Both the position numbers and the translations under genes were made by a program. From Falsigemmobacter intermedius (GTDB taxonomy: Bacteria > Pseudomonadota > Alphaproteobacteria > Rhodobacterales > Rhodobacteraceae), in NCBI RefSeq assembly GCF_004054105.1, contig NZ_SBLC01000004.1, positions 556 through 64,555 of the forward strand: DNA of 64,000 nucleotides, in the 5' to 3' direction. How positions within the stretch are numbered: the stretch's first letter is position 1; the number at the start of each line of letters is the position of its first letter. Shown here piece after piece: positions 25,969-37,129 of this stretch. The notes beneath the pieces were generated by a model that searched no databases, had not been told where the DNA came from, and worked only from the letters and a program-made list of their open reading frames with translations.

Positions 25969-26721
25969 TCACTCAGTCTTTTCACAATCTGCCAGCGCCG
26001 CCGACAAAAGGGGTGCCAGCCGTCGGCCCCAGGCCCGCTGCGCCGCATCATCTGCGATCAGATCGTTGCGCAGCTCAATCAGCGTGTTGTGCCGGCCCTG
26101 CCGCAGAGCATGCTGATCAATCGCATCGCCCGGCAGATGGCCATCATAGGGCTCATTATCCCCGCTCACCAGATCGGCTTCCCGGCGCAGGAGATCCAGA
26201 AGCGCCAGCGACAGGCGGCTGTCGAGATGACTGTGCAGCACCCCGATATGCCAGGGCCGTTTCGGGCGCCCACGTAACTGCGGGGTAAAACTGTGAACCG
26301 CGCAGATCACCCGGTCGCGCCGCTCTGCCGCCAGCCGCGCATAAGCCGCATGATAGGGGCGATAAAGCGCCGCCATCCGCCGCTCCACCTCGGCGCTGTC
26401 CGCATGGCGGTTCGCGGGAATGACAGTGCCGTCGTAAAACTTCATCACCAGGGTCGGATCATCGGCCCCGCGGTTGGGATCAATCACCAGCCGCGAAAAA
26501 TTGCTTAAGATGCAGGGGCTGTCGAGTGCCTCCGCCAGGGCCACAGCCACTCCGGCCGCGCCGGGATCCCAGGCGATATGGCGGTTCATATCCTCCGGCG
26601 CGATGCCCAGATCGCCGCCATTGATAAACTCCGGCACCCGGTTTGAGGCGTGATCGCAGGTGATCAGCCAGCGCCCGGGGCGCTCAGCGCCAAGGATGTG
26701 AAAGGGAGCGTCGTCATTCAT
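25969..26721 (-). CDS. N-formylglutamate amidohydrolase family protein
   Basis: 250 residues. The family pattern is clear: ITCDHASNRVPEF near the N-terminus (metal His), HIAWDPGAAGVAVALAEALD, RLVIDPNRGADDPTL, and the later AVHSFTPQL and DGHLPGDAID. In histidine breakdown this family hydrolyses N-formyl-L-glutamate, but no hut genes are nearby, so the true substrate may differ. It is cotranscribed with the DUF1244 gene. Confidence 0.88.
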   Translation of the reverse strand: MNDDAPFHILGAERPGRWLITCDHASNRVPEFINGGDLGIAPEDMNRHIAWDPGAAGVAVALAEALDSPCILSNFSRLVIDPNRGADDPTLVMKFYDGTVIPANRHADSAEVERRMAALYRPYHAAYARLAAERRDRVICAVHSFTPQLRGRPKRPWHIGVLHSHLDSRLSLALLDLLRREADLVSGDNEPYDGHLPGDAIDQHALRQGRHNTLIELRNDLIADDAAQRAWGRRLAPLLSAALADCEKTE

Positions 26722-26883
26722 GCCCGGAAACCCCGCAGTAACCCGGATGATCTATAGCGAAAGATCATCTCCCTGCCACTGTCATATCCCTGTTTCATAA
26801 GTGTCATAGACAGCGGGCGCGGAGTTGTGAGCCTGCCCGGAGCAGGGCATAACTGTCGCAAAGGCACTGGCAAGGAATGACCG

Positions 26884-28326
26884 ATGAGACGGCACCGCAA
26901 AATCAAAATCGTCGCCACCCTGGGCCCGGCATCTTCCGATAAAGCGACGATCCGCGCACTCTGGGAAGCGGGGGCCGATGTCTTCCGCCTGAACATGAGC
27001 CATGGCACCCATGAGACCATTGCCGCGCTCCATGGCCATATCCGCGATGTTGAGGCCGAAATCGGCCGCCCCATTGCGATCCTTGCGGATCTTCAGGGGC
27101 CGAAACTGCGCGTGGGTGTTTTCGCCAATACGGCCGTTGATCTCGAAGAGGGGCAGGCCTTCCGCCTCGATCTCTCGGCAGAGCCGGGTGACGGCACCCG
27201 GGTGCAGCTGCCCCATCCGGAAATTTTCGCAGCCCTTGAGGCCGGCACCACCCTTCTGGTCAATGACGGCAAGATCCGCCTGCGGGTAGAGGCCTGTGGC
27301 GCAGATTTCGCCGATTGCACCGTGACCGTGGGCGGCACCATCTCCAACCGCAAGGGCGTGAATGTCCCTGATGTGGTGCTGCCGCTGGCGGCATTGTCCG
27401 AAAAAGACCGCCGCGATCTGGAATTTGCCTGTCGCCTGGGCGTCGACTGGCTGGCGCTGTCTTTCGTGCAGCGCCCCGAAGATGTGCTTGAGGCGCGCGA
27501 GCTTGCGCAGGGGCGTGCGGCAATTCTGTCGAAGATCGAAAAGCCCGCTGCCGTGAAAGCCTATGACAGCATCCTTGCCGTCTCGGACGGGATCATGGTG
27601 GCGCGCGGCGATCTGGGCGTGGAATGCCCGGTTCAGGCGGTCCCCCCGGTGCAAAAGCGCCTGGTGCGCGGGGCGCGGGCTGCGGCCAAACCGGTAATCG
27701 TCGCCACGCAGATGCTCGAATCGATGATCGAAAGCCCGATGCCCACCCGGGCCGAAGTCTCGGATGTGGCGACCGCGATCTATGAGGGCGCGGATGCAGT
27801 GATGCTCTCGGCCGAATCTGCCGCCGGGCAATATCCGGTCGAAGCGGTGCGCACGATGAACAATGTGGCCATCGAGGTTGAGGGCGATCCCACCTATCGG
27901 GAGATCATCGAAGCCAGCCGCAAAGTGCAGCGCCGCACGGTGGCGGATGGCATCGTATCCGCCGCGCGCGAGATTGCTGAGACGACCGAGATCCGCGCGA
28001 TCTGCTGCTTTACCCAAAGCGGCACCACGGCGGCGCTGGTGGCGCGCGAGCGGCCGCGGGTGCCGATCCTGGCGCTGACGCCGCTGACGCGGACCGCACG
28101 ACAGCTTTGCCTGACCTGGGGGGCGCATTGCGTGATCGTCGATCCGCAGGAGCGCTTTAAGGGCGCCGTCCTTGCAGCCGCCAAAGCAGCGCGGGACGAC
28201 GGTTTTGCCGCCACCTCGGATCAGATTGTGGTGACGGCAGGGGTGCCTTTTAACGTCCAGGGCACCACCAATATTCTGCGCGTTGCCCCCTGCGATGAGC
28301 GTCTGATCACCCGCTCGGAGGCGTGA
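26884..28326 (+). CDS. pyk: Pyruvate kinase
   Basis: A 480-residue glycolytic enzyme converting phosphoenolpyruvate and ADP to pyruvate and ATP. Motifs: KIVATLGPASS and RLNMSHGTHE at the N-terminus, ILADLQGPKLRVG, the active site IEKPAAVKAYDSILAVSDGIMVARGDLGVE, and KPVIVATQMLESMIESPMPTRAEVSDV. Length is normal. AAGGA precedes the start. It is divergent from the formylglutamate amidohydrolase gene and followed by rpmI after 171 bp. Confidence 0.97.
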   Translation: MRRHRKIKIVATLGPASSDKATIRALWEAGADVFRLNMSHGTHETIAALHGHIRDVEAEIGRPIAILADLQGPKLRVGVFANTAVDLEEGQAFRLDLSAEPGDGTRVQLPHPEIFAALEAGTTLLVNDGKIRLRVEACGADFADCTVTVGGTISNRKGVNVPDVVLPLAALSEKDRRDLEFACRLGVDWLALSFVQRPEDVLEARELAQGRAAILSKIEKPAAVKAYDSILAVSDGIMVARGDLGVECPVQAVPPVQKRLVRGARAAAKPVIVATQMLESMIESPMPTRAEVSDVATAIYEGADAVMLSAESAAGQYPVEAVRTMNNVAIEVEGDPTYREIIEASRKVQRRTVADGIVSAAREIAETTEIRAICCFTQSGTTAALVARERPRVPILALTPLTRTARQLCLTWGAHCVIVDPQERFKGAVLAAAKAARDDGFAATSDQIVVTAGVPFNVQGTTNILRVAPCDERLITRSEA

Positions 28327-28394
28327 TTTCAGCCCCCGCCCCGCCTCTGGTGCGAAATGCCGCGCCGGGGGCGGCTGATGGGGTGCTTATCTGC

Positions 28395-28423
28395 TTGTCA
28401 AATTACCGGATCCGGTCTATCGG
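28395..28423 (+). promoter_or_regulatory. Candidate promoter of rpmI-rplT
   Basis: TTGTCA (28395-28400) and TATCGG (28418-28423) are separated by 17 bp and lie about 75 bp before rpmI. The spacer contains the palindrome ACCGGATCCGGT. This is a reasonable sigma70-like promoter read by eye. Confidence 0.4.
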
Positions 28424-28497
28424 GTCCACTCTCGTTGCGCGGCCGGCCGGTGTGGCATGCCGAGTCGCGCGTTCACCACTCGAAAGAGGAGATGGAA

Positions 28498-28698
28498 ATG
28501 CCCAAGATGAAAACGAAATCCGCAGCCAAAAAGCGGTTTACGTTCACCGCGACCGGCAAAGTCAAAGCAGGTCCGGCTGGCAAGCGCCACGGCATGATCA
28601 AACGCTCGACGAAGTTCATCCGCGATGTGACCGGGACCATGATCCTGTGCGCAGCGGACGAGAAAATCGTCAAGAAATACATGCCGTATAACCGCTAA
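28498..28698 (+). CDS. rpmI: 50S ribosomal protein L35
   Basis: A 66-residue basic protein beginning [20 protein letters not shown], the normal L35 sequence and length. AAAGAGGAG precedes the start. It is directly followed by rplT (12 bp gap). The usual upstream infC is not here, so the operon is just rpmI-rplT. Confidence 0.97.
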   Translation: MPKMKTKSAAKKRFTFTATGKVKAGPAGKRHGMIKRSTKFIRDVTGTMILCAADEKIVKKYMPYNR

Positions 28699-28710
28699 GG
28701 AGAGCCAGAT

Positions 28711-29070
28711 ATGACCCGCGTTAAATCCGGCAAGGTAACTCACGCTTCGCACAAAAAAGTGCTGAAGGCCGCGAAAGGCTATTACTCGGCCCGTTCGCGT
28801 AACTTCCGCACCGCGACTCAGGCTGTTGATAAAGCCAACCAATACGCAACCCGCGACCGCAAAGCACGTAAGCGCAGCTTCCGCGCTCTGTGGATCCAGC
28901 GTATCAACGCCGCTGTGCGTCTGGTTGATGCTGAACTGACGTATTCGAAATTCATCAACCTGCTGGCGAAAGCCGGCATCACGGTTGACCGTAAAGTTCT
29001 GGCAGACCTCGCTGTCGCAGAACCGGAAGCTTTCGCTGCCATCGTTGGCCAGGCTAAAGCTGCTGCCTGA
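28711..29070 (+). CDS. rplT: 50S ribosomal protein L20
   Basis: 119 residues, with [20 protein letters not shown] and the long basic helix [19 protein letters not shown] that threads through 23S rRNA. It is needed early in large-subunit assembly. Length is normal. A strong terminator follows at 29095. Confidence 0.97.
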   Translation: MTRVKSGKVTHASHKKVLKAAKGYYSARSRNFRTATQAVDKANQYATRDRKARKRSFRALWIQRINAAVRLVDAELTYSKFINLLAKAGITVDRKVLADLAVAEPEAFAAIVGQAKAAA

Positions 29071-29094
29071 TTTCAGGTGAATTAAGATGAGAAG

Positions 29095-29126
29095 CGCCCG
29101 CAGAGTGATCTGCGGGCGTTTTCTTT
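29095..29126 (+). terminator. Terminator of rpmI-rplT
   Basis: 10-bp perfect arms CGCCCGCAGA and TCTGCGGGCG with loop GTGA, followed by TTTTCTTTT. Confidence 0.88.
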
Positions 29127-29160
29127 TGCGCGTGAAGTGAGAGCGGGATGAGCGGGGCAG

Positions 29161-29207
29161 GCCCCGGGGCGCGGCCCCGGACCCCGGAGTATTTGGAAAA
29201 AGCCAAA
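29161..29207 (-). repeat. Dispersed intergenic repeat, copy B
   Basis: The block GCCCCGG...GGACCCCGG followed by the 21-bp core (29187-29207) is the reverse complement of the core at 25521-25541. It sits between the rplT terminator and the 3' end of the methionine sulfoxide reductase gene. Confidence 0.6.
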
Positions 29208-29219
29208 GCCGCGGGCGGT

Positions 29220-29705
29220 TCAGGCGAGCGGGTCGGCGCAGTCGCGGAAGGTTTCCGCAAGGATCGCGGTGAGTTCGCGGACATCCTCTTCGGTGAAGGC
29301 GGCTTCCGTGTTGCTGTCGAGATCGAGCACGCCGAGAAGCGCCCCCTGGCCGTTCCGGACCGGCAGCACCAGTTCCGAGCGGGTGGAGGAGGCGCAGGCG
29401 ATATGGCCGGGGAAGAGCTCGACATCCGGCACGAGCTGGACTTCGCCGCTGCGGGCCGCCGCGCCGCAGACGCCGCGGGAGAAGGGGATCACGAGGCAGC
29501 CGTGGCCGCCCTGGTAGGGGCCGATCTTCAGCAGCTCCGGCGCGGTGACGCGGTAAAAACCGGTCCAGTCCGAGAGCTTATGGCTGTGATGCAGCTCACA
29601 GGCCAGGGTCGCCATGAGCGAGACGGTATCCGTCTCGCCATGGGTCAGGGCCGCGAGCGTTTTGCGCAGGTCCGCGTAGTCGCAGGCAGGCTCACTCAGC
29701 GCCAT
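29220..29705 (-). CDS. Free methionine-(R)-sulfoxide reductase, GAF domain
   Basis: 161 residues from MALSEPACDY at 29705. A single GAF domain includes GPYQGGHGCLVIPFSRGVCG and FPGHIACASSTRSELVLPV. The three cysteines of the fRMsr active site (in HGC, GVCG and HIAC) are all kept, so it should reduce free Met-R-O with thioredoxin. Its start overlaps the upstream UbiK-like gene by 14 bp, so the two are coupled. Confidence 0.88.
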   Translation of the reverse strand: MALSEPACDYADLRKTLAALTHGETDTVSLMATLACELHHSHKLSDWTGFYRVTAPELLKIGPYQGGHGCLVIPFSRGVCGAAARSGEVQLVPDVELFPGHIACASSTRSELVLPVRNGQGALLGVLDLDSNTEAAFTEEDVRELTAILAETFRDCADPLA

Positions 29706-29946
29706 TTTGTTTTGCTTCCAGCGCGTCGAGGCGGGCTTTGAGGGCGATGTTTTCTTCGCGGGCTTTGGCGGCCATGGCGCGGACGGCATCAAATTCCTCG
29801 CGGGTGACGAGGTCACGGTCGGCAAGCCAGCGGTCGAGAAGCGATTTCACGGCGTTTTCTGCCTCTGTGCGCGCGCCATGGGCGACGCCCATGGCATTGG
29901 TGGCCAGTCGCGACAGGTCGTCGAAGAATTTATTCTGGGTCTGCAT
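29692..29946 (-). CDS. UbiK/BMFP-type accessory protein
   Basis: 84 residues. An amphipathic N-terminus (FDDLSRLATNAMGVAHGARTEAENAVKSLLDRWLA) precedes a coiled coil (TREEFDAVRAMAAKAREENIALKARLDALEA) typical of the BMFP family. Members bind membranes, and UbiK assists ubiquinone synthesis in proteobacteria. It is divergent from lgt and overlaps the reductase gene. Confidence 0.8.
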   Translation of the reverse strand: MQTQNKFFDDLSRLATNAMGVAHGARTEAENAVKSLLDRWLADRDLVTREEFDAVRAMAAKAREENIALKARLDALEAKQNGAE

Positions 29947-30057
29947 GGAAGCGCCTCCGTTGCGATCTTGTGAAGGATATGGCGCGGGGAGGGGCCGGGT
30001 GCAAGGTTGACAAGCCCCTGGGCTGCGCGGACAAGGCCTGTGACACAGCGAGGTGCC

Positions 30058-30924
30058 ATGGATTATATTCCCTTTCCGCAGATTTCGCCTGAAATTTTCA
30101 CACTGACGCTGGGCGACTTCAGCTTTTCGCTGCGCTGGTATGCGCTGGCCTATATTGCCGGGCTGCTGATCGGCTGGCGGATGGTCATGGGGCTGATGAA
30201 GCGGCCCGCGCTTTGGGGCGGCGAAGCGCCGGTGGCGCCGGGCAAAATTGAAGATCTGCTGAGCTGGATCATTCTGGGGGTGATCCTCGGCGGGCGGCTT
30301 GGTTTTGTGCTGTTTTACCAGCCGGGGTTTTATCTCTCGAACCCCGGCGAGATTTTGAAGATCTGGGAGGGCGGGATGTCCTTCCACGGCGGTTTTCTTG
30401 GCGTGGTCGCGGGTGCCTGGGCCTGGGCGGCGCGTCAGGGGGTGGCGCCTTTGAAGATTGCCGATGCCCTGGCGCTGGCGGCGCCGGTGGGGCTGTTCTT
30501 CGGGCGGATCGCCAATTTCATCAATGCCGAGCTTTGGGGGCGACCGACGGATCTGCCCTGGGGTGTGGCCTTTCCGGGCGCAGGTCAGGACTGCTTTGGG
30601 GTGACCGGCATCTGTGCGCGGCATCCGTCGCAGCTTTATGAGGCGGTGCTGGAAGGGCTTTTGCTGGGCGCGGTGCTTTTGTGGGGAATCTACCGTCGCG
30701 GCTGGCTGCAGCTTCCGGGGCGTTCGCTTGGCGTCTTCCTTGCGGGTTATGGCGCGGCGCGTTTCTTTGTGGAGTTTTTCCGCGAGGCCGATGCGCAGTT
30801 CATCACCGCTGAGAACCTGCGCGGGGCGGTCCTTGCCGGGATGTCGATGGGGCAGCTTTTGTCGCTGCCGATGATCTTTGCGGGGCTTTATTTCATTCTG
30901 CGCGCCCGGAGCCGCGCGGCATGA
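30058..30924 (+). CDS. lgt: Prolipoprotein diacylglyceryl transferase
   Basis: A 288-residue inner-membrane enzyme that moves diacylglycerol from phosphatidylglycerol to the lipobox Cys. About seven membrane helices are visible. The conserved region [27 protein letters not shown] (with one variation) and the periplasmic [12 protein letters not shown] with its essential His are present, as is [14 protein letters not shown]. Start at [10 protein letters not shown]. It overlaps the next gene (ATGA). Confidence 0.95.
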   Translation: MDYIPFPQISPEIFTLTLGDFSFSLRWYALAYIAGLLIGWRMVMGLMKRPALWGGEAPVAPGKIEDLLSWIILGVILGGRLGFVLFYQPGFYLSNPGEILKIWEGGMSFHGGFLGVVAGAWAWAARQGVAPLKIADALALAAPVGLFFGRIANFINAELWGRPTDLPWGVAFPGAGQDCFGVTGICARHPSQLYEAVLEGLLLGAVLLWGIYRRGWLQLPGRSLGVFLAGYGAARFFVEFFREADAQFITAENLRGAVLAGMSMGQLLSLPMIFAGLYFILRARSRAA

Positions 30925-31994
30925 GCACGCCGCTGGCTGCGCTGCTGAAGGCGCGTATCGCCGCCTCGGGGCCCATGCGGTTGTCGGACTATATGGCCGA
31001 ATGTCTGCTCCATCCGGAATATGGCTATTACACCCGGACTGAGCCCTTCGGGCGGGGCGGCGATTTCATCACCGCCCCGGAAATCAGCCAGATGTTTGGC
31101 GAGCTTCTGGGGCTGTGGCTGGCGCAGTGCTGGCTCGATCAGGGGGCGCCCGGGCGGTTTACCCTGGCAGAGGCAGGGCCTGGGCGCGGGACGCTGATGG
31201 CGGATATATTACGCGCCACACGCGGGGTGCCGGGGTTTCATCAGGCGATGGCGGTGCATCTGGTGGAGGCCTCTCCCCGGCTGCGGCAGGTGCAAAGAGA
31301 GGCGCTGCGGGGCTATGACGTCATCTGGGCGGAGAGCCTTGCGGATCTGCCGCAAGCGCCTTTGTGGTTTGTCGCCAATGAGTTCTTCGACGCGCTGCCG
31401 GTGCGGCAGTTCATTCGCGAGCCATCGGGCTGGTCAGAGGCCATGGTGGTCCTTGAGGGCGACCGTCTGGCCCATAGCCGCAGCGCCCCGCGCGGGGTTC
31501 CCGCGCTTGCCCACCGGCTGGGTGATACCCGGGCGGGTGATGTGGTTGAGCTTTGCCCCGCGGCACGGCCTTTGACCGAAGCCGTTGCCGGGCGGATTGC
31601 GCGCCATGGCGGGGCGGCGCTGATTGTGGATTACGGCGACTGGCGCTCGCGCGGGGATACGCTGCAGGCGATGAAGGCGCATGGCTACGCCGGCCTGTTT
31701 GACAGCCCTGGTGAGGCCGATCTGACGGCCCATGTGGATTTTGAACCCCTGGCGTTGGAGGCCGAAGCGGCAGGGCTGCGGGCCTATGGCCCGATACCCC
31801 AGGGCGATCTTCTGCGCGCGCTTGGGATTGAGGCCCGCGCCGCGCGTCTGGCTGAAAGGCTGAGCGGCGACAAGCTGCAAAACCATCTCGCGGCCACGCG
31901 CCGCTTGACCGATGCGGCGGAAATGGGGACGCTCTTTAAAGCGCTCGCCCTTTTGCCGACAACTGCCCCCTGCCCTGCCGGATTTACACCGTGA
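30921..31994 (+). CDS. MidA/NDUFAF7-type SAM-dependent methyltransferase
   Basis: 357 residues. [61 protein letters not shown] (SAM loop) and [15 protein letters not shown] are the DUF185/MidA signature. The mitochondrial homologue methylates an Arg of a complex I subunit, so a role in NADH dehydrogenase assembly is plausible. It overlaps lgt (ATGA) and pgeF (GTGA). Confidence 0.9.
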   Translation: MSTPLAALLKARIAASGPMRLSDYMAECLLHPEYGYYTRTEPFGRGGDFITAPEISQMFGELLGLWLAQCWLDQGAPGRFTLAEAGPGRGTLMADILRATRGVPGFHQAMAVHLVEASPRLRQVQREALRGYDVIWAESLADLPQAPLWFVANEFFDALPVRQFIREPSGWSEAMVVLEGDRLAHSRSAPRGVPALAHRLGDTRAGDVVELCPAARPLTEAVAGRIARHGGAALIVDYGDWRSRGDTLQAMKAHGYAGLFDSPGEADLTAHVDFEPLALEAEAAGLRAYGPIPQGDLLRALGIEARAARLAERLSGDKLQNHLAATRRLTDAAEMGTLFKALALLPTTAPCPAGFTP

Positions 31995-32758
31995 CCCCTA
32001 CAGCAACGCTTGAGATTCTGACCTCACCCGATCTGCGTCCCGTGCAGCATGGCTTTTTCACCCGCAAGGGCGGGGCCTCATCGGGGGTGTTTTCCGGGCT
32101 GAACTGTGGCCCTGGCTCAACCGATATGGCGGAGATGGTCGAGATCAACCGCGCCCGCGTGGCGGAGGCCATGGGGGTGACGCCGGGGCATCTGATCACG
32201 GTGCATCAGGTGCATTCGCCCGATGTCGCGGTGATCACCGGACCGCTGGCGGAAAAGCCCCGCGCCGATGCCATGGTGACGGCAACGCCGGGCCTGGCGC
32301 TTGGCATTCTGACCGCCGATTGCCAGCCGGTGCTTCTTGCCGATCGCAGGGCGGGCGTGATCGGCGCGGCCCATGCCGGATGGAAAGGCGCGATCGACGG
32401 GGTGCTTGAGCGGACCGTCGAGGCCATGGAGGGCCTGGGCGCGCGGCGCGAGGACATCACCGCGGTGATCGGCCCCTGCATCAGCCAGCGCGCCTATGAG
32501 GTGGGTCCGGAGTTTTTCACCCGCTTTTATGACGAAGATCCGGCCTGGTCGCGGTTTTTCACGCAAGGCAACGGCGACCGTTATCTCTTTGACCTGCCGG
32601 GCTTTGGTCTGATGAAACTGCGCGAGGCGGGTGTGGGTGAGGCGCTCTGGGGCGGCTGGTGCACCTGGTCGGATGAGGAGCGGTTCTATTCCTACCGCCG
32701 CACCACACAGCGCAAAGAGGCCGATTACGGTCGGCTGATTTCCGTTATCCGGTTGTGA
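31991..32758 (+). CDS. pgeF: Peptidoglycan editing factor / polyphenol oxidase-like (YfiH family)
   Basis: 255 residues with a GTG start overlapping the midA stop. HGFFTRKGGASSGVFSGLNCG, TVHQVHSPDV, TADCQPVLLADRRAGVIGAAHAGWKGA (the Cys/His metal site) and IGPCISQRAYEVG are the laccase-domain signature. E. coli PgeF hydrolyses mis-incorporated L-Ser from murein precursors. It lies third in the lgt operon, before a bidirectional terminator. Confidence 0.9.
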   Translation: MTPTATLEILTSPDLRPVQHGFFTRKGGASSGVFSGLNCGPGSTDMAEMVEINRARVAEAMGVTPGHLITVHQVHSPDVAVITGPLAEKPRADAMVTATPGLALGILTADCQPVLLADRRAGVIGAAHAGWKGAIDGVLERTVEAMEGLGARREDITAVIGPCISQRAYEVGPEFFTRFYDEDPAWSRFFTQGNGDRYLFDLPGFGLMKLREAGVGEALWGGWCTWSDEERFYSYRRTTQRKEADYGRLISVIRL

Positions 32759-32766
32759 CAAAAGAA

Positions 32767-32791
32767 AAGCCCGGGGGTCGCGCCCGGGCTT
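32767..32791. terminator. Bidirectional terminator between pgeF and the Lrp gene
   Basis: 9-bp arms AAGCCCGGG and CCCGGGCTT with a 7-base loop, flanked by A- and T-rich sequence, lie between convergent genes. Confidence 0.8.
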
Positions 32792-32812
32792 CTTCACTTT
32801 TGCGTGCGGGCC

Positions 32813-34900
<2,088 letters not shown>

Positions 34901-34906
34901 GCACGC

Positions 34907-34937
34907 AAAAGGGGCGCGCCCGCAGCGGACACGCCCC
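34907..34937 (-). terminator. Terminator of ecm
   Basis: On the minus strand GGGGCGTGTCCGC pairs along 13 positions (two G-U) with GCGGGCGCGCCCC and is followed by TTTT. It lies 24 bp after the ecm stop and also faces the RES gene. Confidence 0.65.
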
Positions 34938-34960
34938 CCTGTCCTCTGTCAGACTCTCGC

Positions 34961-36907
34961 TCAGGCCGCTTCGAGCAGACCGACGATATCCATCATGATG
35001 CGGTTCAACTCAAAATCCTTGGGCGTATAGACCCGGGAGACGCCCATGGCGCGCAGCGCCTTTGCATCCTCTTCGGGAATGATACCGCCCACGACCAGCG
35101 GAACATCAGAAAGCCCTGCCGCCTTCATCCGCTCGACCACCTCGCCGATCAGCGGGAGATGGCTGCCTGAGAGGATCGAGAGGCCCACCACATGGGCGCC
35201 CTCGGCCTCAGCCGCGGCCACGATCTCAGCCGGGGTCAGGCGTATGCCCTCATAGGTGATATCCATACCGCAGTCGCGGGCACGGGCGGCGATCTGCTCG
35301 GCCCCGTTGGAATGGCCATCAAGGCCGGGCTTGCCGACCAGGAACTTCAGCCGCCGCCCCAGACGGGCAGAGACGGCATCCACCGCCTCCCGGATCGGCT
35401 CCAGCCCCTCGGTGCGGTTCGAGATCGCTTTCGACACCCCGGTCGGGCCGCGATAAAGGCCAAAGACCGCGCGGACGGCTTCGCCCCATTCGCCCGTCGT
35501 CGCCCCGGCCTTGGCAGCGGCGATCGAGGCGGGCATGATATTGACGCCCGAAGCCGCATCCGCGCGCAGACGCTCAAGGGCGGCACGCACCGCGCCCTCA
35601 TCGCGGGCCGCGCGCCAGGCTTTCAGCCGCGCAAGCTGGTCGGCCTCTGCTTCAGGGTCAACCACCATGATCGCGCCTTCGCCGGTGGTCAGGGGCGAAG
35701 GCTCGGTGGTGGTAAAGCGGTTCACGCCCACCACAACCGTCTCCCCCCGCTCGATCCGGGCGATGCGCTCGGCATTGGCCTCAACCAGGCGGCCCTTCAT
35801 GTAAGGAATCGCCTCAATCGCGCCGCCCATGGCGTCGATCTGCGCAAGCTCGGCCCGTGCGCCTTCCATCAGGGCGGCAACCTTGCGCTCCACAGCGGGG
35901 TTGCCCTCAAAGAGGTCATCATACTCCAGAAGGTCGGTTTCATAGGCCAGGATCTGCTGCATCCGGAGGGACCATTGCTGATCCCAGGGACGCGGCAGGC
36001 CAAGTGCCTCATTCCAGGCCGGAAGCTGCACGGCGCGGGCGCGGGCGTCTTTCGACAGCGTGACCGCCAGCATTTCCAGCAGGATACGATAGACGTTATT
36101 TTCCGGCTGCGGCTCAGTCAGCCCCAACGAGTTGACCTGCACGCCATAGCGGAAGCGGCGGAACTTCGGGTCCGTCACGCCATAGCGCATCTCACAGATC
36201 TCATCCCAGAGCGCCACAAAGGCCCGCATCTTGCACATCTCGGTCACAAACCGGATGCCTGCGTTCACGAAGAAGGAAATCCGCCCCACCATCTCGGGGA
36301 AGTTCTCCGCCGGAACCTTGGCTTTCAGATCATCGAGCACCGCAATCGCGGTCGCCAGCGCGAAGGCCAGCTCCTGCTCCGGCGTCGCGCCGGCTTCCTG
36401 CAGATGGTAGGAGCAGACGTTCATCGGGTTCCACTTCGGCAGATGCTCCCGCGTCCAGGCCGCGACATCCGTGATCATCCGAAGGCTGGGCTTCGGCGGG
36501 CAGATATAGGTGCCGCGCGAGAGATATTCCTTCACCAAATCGTTCTGAACCGTGCCCTGGAGGCGCGAGATATCCGCCCCCTGCTCTTCCGCCACCGCCA
36601 CATAAAGCGCCAGCAGCCAGGGCGCGGTGGCATTGATGGTCATCGAGGTGTTCATCTGCTCCAGCGGGATCTGGTCAAAGAGCATCCGCATGTCGCCTAA
36701 GTGACAGACCGGAACCCCCACCTTCCCGACCTCGCCGCGCGAGAGCACGTGATCGCTGTCATAGCCGGTCTGGGTCGGCAGATCGAAAGCCACCGAAAGC
36801 CCTGTCTGCCCCTTCGACAGATTGGTCCGGTAAAGCTCATTTGAGGCCATGGCCGTGGAATGCCCGGCATAGGTGCGGAACAGCCAGGGTTTCTCTGTCC
36901 GGGTCAT
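34961..36907 (-). CDS. ecm: Ethylmalonyl-CoA mutase
   Basis: 648 residues. The B12 enzyme converts (2R)-ethylmalonyl-CoA to methylsuccinyl-CoA, the defining mutase of the ethylmalonyl-CoA pathway. The start at 36907 (MTRTEKPWLFRTYAGHST) follows GGAGG; the frame is open upstream, but homology starts here. The N-terminal substrate domain reads KGQTGLSVAFDLPTQTGYDSD and LQGTVQNDLVKEYLSRGTYI. The C-terminal cobalamin domain has KPGLDGHSNGAEQIA (DxHxxG) and VGLSILSGSH. The whole sequence resembles Rhodobacter Ecm rather than methylmalonyl-CoA mutase. It is divergent from the acyltransferase gene. Confidence 0.95.
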   Translation of the reverse strand: MTRTEKPWLFRTYAGHSTAMASNELYRTNLSKGQTGLSVAFDLPTQTGYDSDHVLSRGEVGKVGVPVCHLGDMRMLFDQIPLEQMNTSMTINATAPWLLALYVAVAEEQGADISRLQGTVQNDLVKEYLSRGTYICPPKPSLRMITDVAAWTREHLPKWNPMNVCSYHLQEAGATPEQELAFALATAIAVLDDLKAKVPAENFPEMVGRISFFVNAGIRFVTEMCKMRAFVALWDEICEMRYGVTDPKFRRFRYGVQVNSLGLTEPQPENNVYRILLEMLAVTLSKDARARAVQLPAWNEALGLPRPWDQQWSLRMQQILAYETDLLEYDDLFEGNPAVERKVAALMEGARAELAQIDAMGGAIEAIPYMKGRLVEANAERIARIERGETVVVGVNRFTTTEPSPLTTGEGAIMVVDPEAEADQLARLKAWRAARDEGAVRAALERLRADAASGVNIMPASIAAAKAGATTGEWGEAVRAVFGLYRGPTGVSKAISNRTEGLEPIREAVDAVSARLGRRLKFLVGKPGLDGHSNGAEQIAARARDCGMDITYEGIRLTPAEIVAAAEAEGAHVVGLSILSGSHLPLIGEVVERMKAAGLSDVPLVVGGIIPEEDAKALRAMGVSRVYTPKDFELNRIMMDIVGLLEAA

Positions 36908-37129
36908 CATCCCCTCCGAAATCCGACGCGCAAGAATCTTTCGCATTGATTGCAGGTCGGGAAACATTCGGCAAGGGTGATTTTTCTGCGCTGCGGCAAT
37001 TTCCCGTTACGTCACAAATGCACCCCGCTGCCCGCTTTGTCGCGGCAAAATCGCAGGCTTTGCCGTGGTCAAAGCCGGGGCCGGCCCTTATCTGACAGCT
37101 TTCGCAGCGATCGCCCGAGCGGAGGCCTT

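Noticed and set aside
35192-36700. Long plus-strand open frame opposite ecm
   Set aside because: Shadow of ecm; no ribosome-binding site or domain.
36908-36967. N-terminal extension of ecm
   Set aside because: Known Ecm proteins begin at the TRTEKPWLFRTYAGH region, and a Shine-Dalgarno precedes 36907.
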